A stretch of 64,000 bases of DNA, taken from the NCBI GenBank assembly GCA_039817415.1, contig JBCBVV010000003.1, positions 62,001 through 126,000 of the forward strand. Direction: 5' to 3'. Position 1 is the first letter of the stretch. Each line of letters begins with the position of its first letter. Positions 17,453 to 25,970 of this stretch are shown here, piece after piece. A program made the position numbers and the translations under genes. This stretch comes from JALEFZ01 sp039817415. GTDB taxonomy: Bacteria > Bacteroidota > Bacteroidia > J057. Under the pieces are notes generated by a model that searched no databases, had not been told where the DNA came from, and saw nothing but the letters and a program-made list of their open reading frames with translations.

Positions 17453-17857
17453 TTAGGCGTTTTGAAGGGACTGATAGGTCGTGTAGTAGGTAAAAATCGC
17501 ATTCAATTTATCCAGCGCATCATCAAAATCCTCAAATTTATGTACAAAGGCATTTGCACCAGATTGATATACTTCCTCAATGATTCTGGGGTCTTCAGAG
17601 GAGGATAACACGATGATTGCACAATCAGGGCGATGTTGTCTAGCAATTTTACAGAAGTCTGCGCCTGTTTCACGGGAATGGTTACCTAGTGTGTAGTCAA
17701 CGAACATCATGTCAATCTCTCCTTCCAGCATACCTACTGCCTCATCCTTGGTCTTGGCCCAATGAATGGAGATTTTGTTTTTCCATCCCAGGTCTTCCAT
17801 TGCGTATTCGAAGAGGCTTGCATGGGACTTTATATCCTCGAGAAGAAGTAGGTTCAT
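17453..17857 (-). CDS. Stand-alone response regulator receiver protein
   Basis: A 134-residue CheY-like receiver without an output domain. Acid pocket at Glu7/Asp8 (LLLLEDIK), phospho-acceptor Asp54 in MFVDYTLG, the switch serine in VLSSSED, and the conserved lysine Lys106 in FVHKFED. The loop after the phospho-acceptor is longer than in CheY (GNHSRETGAD). It could serve a hybrid kinase without output, such as the one at 3.2-5.3 kb, but nothing in the sequence links them. It sits 11 bp before the DinB-like gene. Confidence 0.92.
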   Translation of the reverse strand: MNLLLLEDIKSHASLFEYAMEDLGWKNKISIHWAKTKDEAVGMLEGEIDMMFVDYTLGNHSRETGADFCKIARQHRPDCAIIVLSSSEDPRIIEEVYQSGANAFVHKFEDFDDALDKLNAIFTYYTTYQSLQNA

Positions 17858-17892
17858 TTATCAAAGAATTGTGTATTGAATCTTCAGCTAGA

Positions 17893-18366
17893 TTACTTAG
17901 CCTTATTTTCAGGCCCCACTTGGTCTAGTGAATCTTTGTCTTTGGCGATAATAGGAGTCGTATCGTGCATTTCATAAAAGGGAAGTTTTTCAATCACATC
18001 CTTAACATCCCTGAATGACTCCACTCCTTTGTGCGTGAGTGCGAAGACCTCCCCAAAAGTAGCTACAGCACGCAAGGTTTCAAGTGCATATGCCATTACA
18101 TCCACCCTACTATTCAAGCGAGGAAATTTAGGGTCGTGCACGTATTGGTCGATTTCATGCCATTGCGCATGCGAAAGACGCATGGAGGAAGACCTTTTTA
18201 TGTAACTTTCTTCAATGACAAATCCCTCGCCCGACGGCAATGGAATTCCCTCTATCGTTTGGGTAGGTCCCTCATACCCTAACTTATCAACATGGTGGTA
18301 GATCTCTTTCACCGTGCCGAAAATATCCCATTTCTCCTCTGGTCCACGTAATTGGTATAAGTTCAT
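17893..18366 (-). CDS. Hypothetical cytoplasmic protein
   Basis: 157 residues, no signal peptide, membrane segment or cysteines. I do not recognise it. The central part (SRVDVMAYALETLRAVATFG) reads as amphipathic helices and the last 30 residues look disordered and charged. It is the first gene of a likely minus-strand unit followed 35 bp later by the response regulator, then the DinB-like lipoprotein. A role linked to that regulator is possible but only inferred from position. Confidence 0.8.
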   Translation of the reverse strand: MNLYQLRGPEEKWDIFGTVKEIYHHVDKLGYEGPTQTIEGIPLPSGEGFVIEESYIKRSSSMRLSHAQWHEIDQYVHDPKFPRLNSRVDVMAYALETLRAVATFGEVFALTHKGVESFRDVKDVIEKLPFYEMHDTTPIIAKDKDSLDQVGPENKAK

Positions 18367-18551
18367 ATCGAAATGCTAACTGATTTGTGCTTAATGGATT
18401 AGCTAGATTTTCAAAAAATTCTAACGTAATCTGAATGATATCATCACCTCACAATATGAGAATAAAATATGGTCATATCAAATATTCCAAGCAGAATTCA
18501 TAATACATATTTCACACACAATATTGCACCGAGCAAGCTATCGCTGAAGGC

Positions 18552-19511
18552 TTAGGATTTACCTAGGAGCTTTCTAAGCCCCTTCATGCTCATTTTCCTT
18601 CCGCACAATACCAAAACGACCTTTTTCCCCACCCATTTTTGCCGATTTTGAAGTAAAGACGAAAGCGCCAAAGCAGCAGCTCCTTCTACCAACAAATAAT
18701 GATGCTCAAGCATATACAACAATGCGCGCTCAATCTCTTCCTCACTTACTACATTCCATTCATCTACATATTGCTGACACATCTCAAAGGTCATGCTGTC
18801 CGTTTCCAGTCCTCCGGCTGTACCATCCGACCAGGTTTCTTCGGAGGGCAAATCAAGTACTTTTCCTGCCTTTAAAGACTTATACATGACAGCTGAGTTG
18901 GCCGGCTGACAGCCTACCACTTTAATTTCATCTCGGATATGTTTTAGGTAGCCAGCTACGCCAGAAATAAGCCCTCCTCCTCCGACAGGCACAAATATCC
19001 CTTCTACGTCCTCAAGGTCTCTCAATACTTCAAAACCCAGGGTTCCCTGGCCAGCGACAACCATTGGATCATTGTAGGGGGAAACAAATAGCTTTTTCTG
19101 GGATTTGGCCACTTCTCTTGCCTTGATTTCAGACTCAACCGAATCCATGCCATAGTATTCCATACTTGCCCCATAAGATTTCATGAAGGCAACTTTGGTA
19201 GGAGAGACATTTTCTGGTAGGTAAATGGTACAGTCTATTCCAAGTCGGTGTGCCATGTAGGCAACAGCTGCTCCATGGTTCCCAGTTGAGGCGGTAATGA
19301 TTCCTTTTTCTACCTGAGAGGCCTTCAGGGATAGGAGTCTATTGGCTGCCCCTCTTAATTTAAAGGAACCCGTGGTCTGAATGTGTTCCATTTTAAGCCA
19401 GACTTCGGCTTGTAGCCATTCGCTTAAAGAAGGGGAAAACTCGAGAGGGGTATGTAGAATGTAAGGTCGTATTCTTTTTTCAGCAGAAAGGACTTCAGTC
19501 AGGATCTCCAT
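18552..19511 (-). CDS. PLP-dependent threonine/serine dehydratase-like enzyme
   Basis: Fold type II PLP enzyme of 319 residues: the Schiff-base lysine is in TTGSFKLRGAANR, the substrate-binding loop is TASTGNHGAAV, and the phosphate-binding glycine loop is PVGGGGLISG. It lacks the C-terminal ACT-like regulatory domain of biosynthetic IlvA, so a catabolic threonine dehydratase, serine dehydratase or serine racemase is likely; by eye these cannot be separated. The start overlaps the 3' end of the small membrane protein gene by 13 bp, suggesting translational coupling. Confidence 0.92.
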   Translation of the reverse strand: MEILTEVLSAEKRIRPYILHTPLEFSPSLSEWLQAEVWLKMEHIQTTGSFKLRGAANRLLSLKASQVEKGIITASTGNHGAAVAYMAHRLGIDCTIYLPENVSPTKVAFMKSYGASMEYYGMDSVESEIKAREVAKSQKKLFVSPYNDPMVVAGQGTLGFEVLRDLEDVEGIFVPVGGGGLISGVAGYLKHIRDEIKVVGCQPANSAVMYKSLKAGKVLDLPSEETWSDGTAGGLETDSMTFEMCQQYVDEWNVVSEEEIERALLYMLEHHYLLVEGAAALALSSLLQNRQKWVGKKVVLVLCGRKMSMKGLRKLLGKS

Positions 19512-19795
19512 AAATCATCTTTCCGGCTAAGATATAGCTTTGAAAGCGAAGTCGAAGAGATGGCAGGATCTTTTTGGTTCATGGTTAGGATTCCAGCACC
19601 TAAAAGGAGAATTGAAGTTGCACCAAGGAAGAGGAGGAAATGCTGGGGTCTTTGCTCAGGCTGGATTTTGGCAAGTTGAATATCAACTTTGCTCACAGCT
19701 TCCTCACCCTTATGGTTTGGGTGTTGGCCCGCATGTGCTGTAGAGATCGTGAAGAGCAACAGGGTGCTTAGCAATATGGTACGAATAGGGATCAT
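19499..19795 (-). CDS. Small membrane protein, hypothetical
   Basis: 98 residues: an N-terminal signal peptide (TILLSTLLLFTISTAHA), a short histidine-bearing polar part (GQHPNHKGEE), a transmembrane helix at about 52-71 (HFLLFLGATSILLLGAGIL), and a basic cytoplasmic tail. The order signal-short loop-helix suits a small inner-membrane protein with about 30 exported residues. No family recognised. Its 3' end overlaps the PLP enzyme start by 13 bp. Confidence 0.65.
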   Translation of the reverse strand: MIPIRTILLSTLLLFTISTAHAGQHPNHKGEEAVSKVDIQLAKIQPEQRPQHFLLFLGATSILLLGAGILTMNQKDPAISSTSLSKLYLSRKDDLWRS

Positions 19796-19930
19796 GGTGT
19801 TCGTAGAGTGAGGAAGTGTGAGCTGTCTATAATTAAATTTGTCAAACTCTTGAATACCCTCCTACCTGCGATGTATAAGTGCGTAACATAGATGTACAAG
19901 CGTGCCTCTTCAAGCTTATTGGGACACTTT

Positions 19931-20371
19931 TTAAGCTATAAAGCTTAACCCATCCTTTCCATATTCTCCAATGGGAAGCAAACGTGAATCAAGTAGCGCT
20001 GCCTTCCGATGGCCAGCTTTCGCTAAATATTCCTTGTTTTGGGCAAAAGCCAAGAAAGCAGAGGCACTCTTATGCCTGACCATGAGAACCGCATCCCACT
20101 TTTCTTCAGAAGGACCAATGAGGAAGTCTCCTCCTTCTCCAAAAAACAACACCTCACTGCCTGCTGTCTCCAAAAACGGGAGGGTATGATCCATGTAAAG
20201 TTGATAGGCCTCTTTCCCACTGATGCTTTCCTTGGGTGCCAGCTCTGATAAACCTGAATAATCAGCATGCTCACGAAATCTTAGGAGATTCAACATCACA
20301 AGGTTATCTCCCATGTTTCTCATGTAAAATGCTTTCCCAGCTTCTTGAGTGGCGTCTAGATAGGTTGTCAT
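19931..20371 (-). CDS. DUF1330-like alpha-beta barrel protein
   Basis: A 146-residue cytoplasmic protein. The first part (DNLVMLNLLRFRE) and the second repeat (WDAVLMVRHKSASAFLAFAQNKEYLAKAGHR) show the strand-helix pattern of the dimeric ferredoxin-like DUF1330/ABM superfamily. No catalytic residue is known for this group. It stands between gmk and the small membrane protein with spacers of 81 and 135 bp, so it may have its own promoter. Confidence 0.8.
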   Translation of the reverse strand: MTTYLDATQEAGKAFYMRNMGDNLVMLNLLRFREHADYSGLSELAPKESISGKEAYQLYMDHTLPFLETAGSEVLFFGEGGDFLIGPSEEKWDAVLMVRHKSASAFLAFAQNKEYLAKAGHRKAALLDSRLLPIGEYGKDGLSFIA

Positions 20372-20452
20372 AGGAATTTAATGAAACTGTAAGGAAGAAA
20401 TAATCTATCCAAGAACAATGAATTCAAGGCTAATGGTGATGATTTGGCAAGA

Positions 20453-21046
20453 TCACACACCTTTTTTGGGCTCTTTGTTTAAAAAGGGTAGAACGACTTT
20501 AGCGAGTGCATCCGTTGCTGCCTCTAAGTCATCATTGATCACGGTTGCATCAAAATACTTTTTGAAGGTCATTTCAAATGCAGCCTTTTTTAACCTTTTC
20601 TGAATTTCCTCCTCTTGATCTGAGCCACGTTTTCTCAACCTACGCTCAAGTTCGTCCAAACTGGGGGTCTGGATAAAAATTGACAGGGCTTTGTCTTGAA
20701 ATTTTTCCTTTACGTTGATCCCTCCAACCACATCTATATCTAATAGGGGTGTTTTCCCAGCCTGGTGAATTCTTTTGATTTCGGATTTCAGGGTACCGTA
20801 ATAGCGCCCCTCATATACCTCCTCATATTCAATGAATTCTTCATTCTCGATTCTGTCCTTGAACTCAGGTACGGTCATAAAATGATAATGATGCCCATTG
20901 ATTTCATAGGATCTTGGGGAACGTGTCGTTGCTGAAATGGAAAATTCGAAGTAAGGATATCGGTCCATCAGGGCATGAACCAAGGTGGTTTTCCCAGAGC
21001 CACTGGGAGCAGAAATGATGATAAAGCGGGAATGATGGATTTCCAT
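20453..21046 (-). CDS. gmk: Guanylate kinase
   Basis: Phosphorylates GMP to GDP. P-loop SAPSGSGKTTLVHAL, the GMP-binding ATTRSPRSYEINGHHYHF, EEFIEYEEVYEGRYYGT, and the LID with LRKRGSDQEEEI. I start at the ATG at 21046; a TTG two codons upstream is in frame. A TATCTTTG -7-like box (21057-21050) abuts this start, which would give a leaderless or nearly leaderless transcript if used. Confidence 0.96.
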   Translation of the reverse strand: MEIHHSRFIIISAPSGSGKTTLVHALMDRYPYFEFSISATTRSPRSYEINGHHYHFMTVPEFKDRIENEEFIEYEEVYEGRYYGTLKSEIKRIHQAGKTPLLDIDVVGGINVKEKFQDKALSIFIQTPSLDELERRLRKRGSDQEEEIQKRLKKAAFEMTFKKYFDATVINDDLEAATDALAKVVLPFLNKEPKKGV

Positions 21047-21254
21047 ATGCAAAGATAGTGCTTTTGAAGCAGTTTGGCGAATTCTTATACGCCTTGAACC
21101 ATAAAGAAGAGTGGTCTTACCAAATGTAGCATTATTCCGAATTTCGTAATTTATTTACCAATAATTAATTGCTTATTGCTTAAGCTCAATCGTCCTACTC
21201 AGATTTGACAATGCATCTTGCTACGCATTGTTGAATCTACAACTTGCTCTGCTC

Positions 21255-22652
21255 ATGAATAGATTTGCATGGCTTTTAGCCCTGCTTTTGTCTACCTGTA
21301 TCACCTTTGCCCATGATCCTGATGAGACCTACTCGTCAGAACAGGTTCAAATGGCTCTCTCCTATTTTGATCAACAGGCCCGTAGCATTCAGCAGGTCCA
21401 CCAACTCTCCGAGCGTCTTCAATTGGACGGAACTACTGCGATAGAGCCCCTTTCGGTATCCATACTTTCCTCTTCTTTTTCCCAACAACTTCCGAAGGGA
21501 TTGCAGCAAAAAATAAGATCCTCAGAGGAGCGTTATCAGGCATTCATGTTCCTCCAGAAAGCCTATTTCGAATCTATGGGAGATAGCCAACTGTTTCGGG
21601 AAATGGCCATTAGCATAGCTGACTTAGAGGAATTTAGGTCATCTGCTTTCTTCGAATTCCAAAACCTTAAGAAAGAACATCATTTTGCCCCTACAGAGGC
21701 TTATCACAACCTCCACTTACAAAGCAAAATGGTAGATCTATCCTTCCAAATGCTACAAGCCATTCGCAGTGGAAGAAAACAGGACCTTACCTCAAGCCTA
21801 CTTTCTCTGAAAAAGGCACTTCAACAACAGGAAAGTAAGCTAGGGCAGATTCAAAACCAGCAGCTCAAGGTTAATCTTACCGATATCAACAGCCAATGGA
21901 AAAAGATAATTCTATACAGCAGACAATTCCTGCACGATGAGGATATCCCTAAGGAAATGGAGTCATTTGGACGGAATTACTATTACTACAATACTAGGTT
22001 ACTTCCTCTGCTCAATCATCCGAAAGCAGGTATCATCCATCTTTTCAACCAAGCTTTATCGGTCCATCAAGCTGATCTCCTTCCAAGAATTTCAAAGCTT
22101 CCTTGGTTTCATGTCCCAGAAAAATATAGGGGTTATCATCCAGCCCATATTGTGGTGCTCATGGATGCATCAGCTAGTATGAAAGGATTGGAAGCCGTAG
22201 AAACCTTCAAGAAAAGCTTTTCCTCAGTGCTTGGGAACAGTCGGAAGGATAGCCGTTTTTCCTTTATCAGTTGGGGAAAAGAGGCCAACATCAAAGTGAG
22301 GCAAGAAAAAGATCCTCGATCAATCCTCAACCATCTAAAAAATCAATCTTTTGAGGGAGAGATCAATGATCTTCAGGGCTTAAAAGCTGCCTACAATATG
22401 AGTCCCATAATGGGATATGAAACCCACATCATTTTACTAACTGATGGTGGCTTTGACATAGATCCTACACTCGTACAGCTTATTGAAGATCAAGCTTATC
22501 AAGGCTCCTACTTACATGTAGCCTACACAGGGCTAGAGGATAAGAAGTTTAGGATGAAAAACTTAAGTCAATCTGGAAAAGGTCAATTTTGGAGTACCCG
22601 CAAAGGGGAAAATAATATTAGGAAGCTTCTTCCTACCGGAAAAGCGGAGTAA
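21255..22652 (+). CDS. Exported von Willebrand factor A domain protein
   Basis: From the ATG at 21255 the product has 465 residues, starting with a signal peptide (FAWLLALLLSTCITFAH). An in-frame TTG 27 bp upstream would put nine hydrophobic residues before it and is less likely. Residues about 20-290 are a helix-rich region of unknown type. The C-terminal VWA domain (about 300-460) has an intact MIDAS: DASAS for the DxSxS loop, a threonine-containing middle loop, and LLTDGG. Such domains bind protein partners through a metal ion. The gene stands alone and converges on lptF/G. Confidence 0.88.
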   Translation: MNRFAWLLALLLSTCITFAHDPDETYSSEQVQMALSYFDQQARSIQQVHQLSERLQLDGTTAIEPLSVSILSSSFSQQLPKGLQQKIRSSEERYQAFMFLQKAYFESMGDSQLFREMAISIADLEEFRSSAFFEFQNLKKEHHFAPTEAYHNLHLQSKMVDLSFQMLQAIRSGRKQDLTSSLLSLKKALQQQESKLGQIQNQQLKVNLTDINSQWKKIILYSRQFLHDEDIPKEMESFGRNYYYYNTRLLPLLNHPKAGIIHLFNQALSVHQADLLPRISKLPWFHVPEKYRGYHPAHIVVLMDASASMKGLEAVETFKKSFSSVLGNSRKDSRFSFISWGKEANIKVRQEKDPRSILNHLKNQSFEGEINDLQGLKAAYNMSPIMGYETHIILLTDGGFDIDPTLVQLIEDQAYQGSYLHVAYTGLEDKKFRMKNLSQSGKGQFWSTRKGENNIRKLLPTGKAE

Positions 22653-22664
22653 AGTAGGCGAAGG

Positions 22665-24257
22665 TTAGTCCTCTCCCTTTTGGGAAGGGCTGCCTTCATT
22701 ATCAAAAGAATCATTGGCAGTTTCTTCCTTCCTCCCTTCAGTCGGCTTCAATTCAGCTGCTTCATAATTGGACTTTTGTTTGCTAAAACTGAAGAAGTCA
22801 AGTATCCTATCCCTCCACATTTGCCAGAAACTCTCACTAAAGAGAGAGGTCTCTGTTGTAGCCTGAATGGTAGTATAGATCGCAATGGGCCCAAAAACGA
22901 TAATCGGTAACCAAGCGCCAATCCATCCTTCAATCGCATTCTCTTTGGCTAATCTATATCCCCATGTATGAGTAATATAGAAAGCCACAAACATAACCAA
23001 GGACACAATCGCAGGAATGCCAAATCCACCTTTACGGATGATAGCCCCTAGTGAAATGCCTATTAGCATAAATATGAGGCAGTTGACAGGAAGAGAAAAT
23101 CTATGATGATATTCGAATTCGTAGCGATTTTGGTTCATTTCCTGGTTACGCTTCTTGGTCGACATAAACTCAACATAGCTTTTGACCGACCGCGCATTGG
23201 CAAGAGCCCTTTTGTAAATGGTCTTGCTGCGAAACTCTGGATAACAATCTACCAGCTTATCATCTTTGTCCAAGTCTACTGAATTCAGAACGAAATGCCC
23301 TTTTGAGGTATCTCTCTGGTAGGTAAAGAAGCTGGAATCAATTCTTGTATATCGTCCAACCTGCTTAAAATTTCGCTTTTGGGTTTTGACGGTGACCCCT
23401 TTCAAAGAATCAATAGCAGTTACCAATTCATCTTGCTTCATGATGATCTGATGCCGAAATTGATTTTCATCCGTCCGATCAAATTCGAAGCCTTTTCCCC
23501 TCAAATCAATAGAATATATCAGCGAATCAAAGTAAGTCCTGGCGAAAGGAACTTTATCCATTTCACCTGTTTCTGGCTTCAATTCCTCATATCGTTTCCC
23601 GTCAAAGAGATGCATTTTCATGGTTAGCCCTTCCATGAACATTTTTGCGGAGTCCGCTATGATAATATCAGTATTCCCCTTGTCTCTGGCGTGGTTGTTA
23701 TTGTTCTTGTCGTCGAGGTGATTGTAGATCTTGATGTTGTACAGCGTTCCAGTTTCCTTGTCTTTGTCAGTAATGTAGATCACATAATCTGGAATCTCGT
23801 CATAGAAAAATCCAGGTGCCAGGGCCACATCTGCCTTTTTCCTTTGCATATCGTAGAACAGGCTGAAAAACTTCAAGTTGGCATCAGGAACGACGTAGAA
23901 GGAAAACCAAAGGGCCCAAACGCCGATCAAAAGGGCCAGAAAAACGGCAGAACGCATAATCTTGAACAAGGAAATCCCTGTGGATTTCATAGCCGCGAGT
24001 TCATTGTTCTCCCCTAATCCCCCAAATGTCATCAGGGCAGCTGTCAAAATTCCGATCGGCATGGCCAAGAGGGCAACCCTACCAGAAGCATAAAAAATCA
24101 ACTTACCCAACATAGAGGGACCAATTCCCTTTCCTAAGACCTCTTGTAAATAGGGATACACCGTCAACAACACCAGGATAAACATGATGATGCTGAAGGC
24201 CATAACCCAAGGGCCTAAATAGGATTTGATGATATGTTTGTCAATTTTTTTGAGCAA
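22665..24257 (-). CDS. LptF/LptG-type lipopolysaccharide export permease
   Basis: Inner-membrane permease of the YjgP/YjgQ family, part of the ABC machine that extracts LPS towards the outer membrane. 530 residues, longer than E. coli LptF/G (about 360) because of an enlarged periplasmic domain. N-terminal membrane helices lie at about 13-35, 50-75 and 97-120, then a large periplasmic beta-jellyroll region, then three C-terminal helices (after NRYEFEYHHRFSLPVNC, a family signature). Residues after about 470 are a charged cytoplasmic tail. The only start near family length is a TTG at 24257. It follows pyrB by 40 bp, so it may be in the pyr operon. Confidence 0.93.
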   Translation of the reverse strand: MLKKIDKHIIKSYLGPWVMAFSIIMFILVLLTVYPYLQEVLGKGIGPSMLGKLIFYASGRVALLAMPIGILTAALMTFGGLGENNELAAMKSTGISLFKIMRSAVFLALLIGVWALWFSFYVVPDANLKFFSLFYDMQRKKADVALAPGFFYDEIPDYVIYITDKDKETGTLYNIKIYNHLDDKNNNNHARDKGNTDIIIADSAKMFMEGLTMKMHLFDGKRYEELKPETGEMDKVPFARTYFDSLIYSIDLRGKGFEFDRTDENQFRHQIIMKQDELVTAIDSLKGVTVKTQKRNFKQVGRYTRIDSSFFTYQRDTSKGHFVLNSVDLDKDDKLVDCYPEFRSKTIYKRALANARSVKSYVEFMSTKKRNQEMNQNRYEFEYHHRFSLPVNCLIFMLIGISLGAIIRKGGFGIPAIVSLVMFVAFYITHTWGYRLAKENAIEGWIGAWLPIIVFGPIAIYTTIQATTETSLFSESFWQMWRDRILDFFSFSKQKSNYEAAELKPTEGRKEETANDSFDNEGSPSQKGED

Positions 24258-24297
24258 CAGCTTTCTCGTATTGAGTTAATGTGGCTTCTTAAGCGAA

Positions 24298-25236
24298 TTA
24301 GGTTGTTTGAAGGTCGTCTTGCGTTCTGGCCAGTAAATAAAGAATGGCCATCCTAACTGCTACGCCATTTTCAACTTGATCCAAGATAATGGCTTGCTCG
24401 GAGTCTGCAACTTCACTGGTTATCTCCACTCCCCGGTTAATGGGGCCAGGGTGCATGATCACCAATTCTTTGTCAATTTCATGGAGCAGTTTCATATCCA
24501 ATCCATACTGCATGGAATATTCCCGTAGGGATGGAAAATACTTAGTATCCTGCCTTTCAAGCTGTATCCTAAGCATATTGACTGCGTCTGCCCATAGCAA
24601 TGTATCCTTGAGGTTGTAGCTTACTTCAACCCCTAATTGTTCGATTCCCTTTGGAATGAGGGTAGGAGGGCCACAAACTCTCACCTTAGCCCCTAGTTTG
24701 TTAAGCGCGAATATATTTGATAAGGCAACACGGCTATGGGTAATGTCTCCGACGATGGCCACTTTTAATCCCTTGAATTCCCCAAATTTTTCCCTCAGAG
24801 AGAAGCAATCCAAAAGGGCCTGTGTGGGGTGCTCATGGGTTCCATCGCCTGCGTTGATGATCTGAGCAGGAATGTGTCGGCTTAGGAATACAGGAGCGCC
24901 TGGAAGGGGATGGCGCATGACGATCATATCGACCTTCATCGCCAAAATATTTTTAACGGTATCTAAAAGGGTCTCTCCCTTTTTTACAGAACTGGACGAG
25001 GCCGAGAAGTTGACAACATCTGCTGAAAGTCTCTTCTGGGCCAATTCGAAGGAAATTCGGGTACGTGTAGAGTTTTCAAAAAATAGATTGGCTATGGTAA
25101 TATCTCGTAGGGAAGGGACTTTTTTAATGGGACGGTTGATGACTTCTTTGAAATTTTCAGCCGTCTCAAATATCTGCTGCATGTCCTCGGCCTGGATATA
25201 TTTGATTCCCAGGAGATGTCTGGTGCTTAGTGCCAT
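24298..25236 (-). CDS. pyrB: Aspartate carbamoyltransferase catalytic subunit
   Basis: Makes carbamoyl-aspartate in pyrimidine synthesis. 312 residues: carbamoyl-phosphate loop FFENSTRTRISFELA, the 80s loop SSSSVKKGETL (Ser and Lys supplied across the trimer), MRHPLPGAP, the HPTQALLD motif, and MHPGPINRGVEI with the arginines that bind aspartate. No pyrI partner is present nearby, as usual in this phylum. It lies 27 bp after pyrR and 40 bp before lptF/G. Confidence 0.97.
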   Translation of the reverse strand: MALSTRHLLGIKYIQAEDMQQIFETAENFKEVINRPIKKVPSLRDITIANLFFENSTRTRISFELAQKRLSADVVNFSASSSSVKKGETLLDTVKNILAMKVDMIVMRHPLPGAPVFLSRHIPAQIINAGDGTHEHPTQALLDCFSLREKFGEFKGLKVAIVGDITHSRVALSNIFALNKLGAKVRVCGPPTLIPKGIEQLGVEVSYNLKDTLLWADAVNMLRIQLERQDTKYFPSLREYSMQYGLDMKLLHEIDKELVIMHPGPINRGVEITSEVADSEQAIILDQVENGVAVRMAILYLLARTQDDLQTT

Positions 25237-25263
25237 ACTAATTTCTTAGGTGTTGGGGGTCAA

Positions 25264-25824
25264 TTATTCCTCGAAGGAAACCAGGTAAACTTTGTCTTCC
25301 TCCACTCCTTCCTCTTCTCTCAAATCCACAATAACGCGCTGTGTTTCAATGGTATCAACCGCAATTCCAATATAGGATGGCTCGATTGGCAATTCTCTTT
25401 GATGAATCCTATCGACCAAGACCAATAATTCCACTGAATGGGGCCTTCCATAAGCCAACATGGCATCCAATGCAGCTCTTACCGTACGTCCAGTATACAG
25501 CACATCATCTACCAAAATTACTTTTTTGTCCTCGATCAGAAAGTCAATACGCGTTTGATTAGCTTGCAAAGGCGTAGGTCGCTTTCGGAAGTCGTCTCTG
25601 AAAAAGGTCGCATCTAATACCCCTAATGGGAAACGCGAACGGCCTAAATAGGCGGCTACAAGAGAATTAAGTCTTTCTGCAACGAATACACCTTTAGTTT
25701 GTATTCCCAAAAAAACTACATCCTCAAATTCACCATAGTGTTCGAGTAGCTGGTGTGTCATCCTCTTTAGGGTAACATCCAGCTTTCCCATGGGAAAAAG
25801 GTCCAGTCTATCTTGTGGATTCAT
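25264..25824 (-). CDS. pyrR: Bifunctional PyrR: pyr regulator / uracil phosphoribosyltransferase
   Basis: 186 residues from the ATG at 25824; a TTG six codons upstream is in frame but adds nothing conserved. The PRPP-binding loop VILVDDVLYTGRTVRAAL and the VDRIHQRELPI segment place it in the PyrR family, which salvages uracil and in many bacteria binds pyr mRNA. It is directly upstream of pyrB on the same strand, the classic arrangement. I see no clear anti-terminator stem between pyrR and pyrB (27 bp) and the leader upstream is short, so RNA-binding control is not demonstrated. A CATTTTTG box sits just before the ATG. Confidence 0.95.
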   Translation of the reverse strand: MNPQDRLDLFPMGKLDVTLKRMTHQLLEHYGEFEDVVFLGIQTKGVFVAERLNSLVAAYLGRSRFPLGVLDATFFRDDFRKRPTPLQANQTRIDFLIEDKKVILVDDVLYTGRTVRAALDAMLAYGRPHSVELLVLVDRIHQRELPIEPSYIGIAVDTIETQRVIVDLREEEGVEEDKVYLVSFEE

Positions 25825-25970
25825 CTTCCTGCAAAAATGCAAAGAATTCCTAAAAGGAGGTTCATAAACACCATTTTTTTCGAGACCTTCGTTTACTAAG
25901 TATAATCCTGCCCGAATTTTTTCCGATATCTTTTCTTTAACTTCTCAAAACCCCAAAAATTGAGCTCGTC

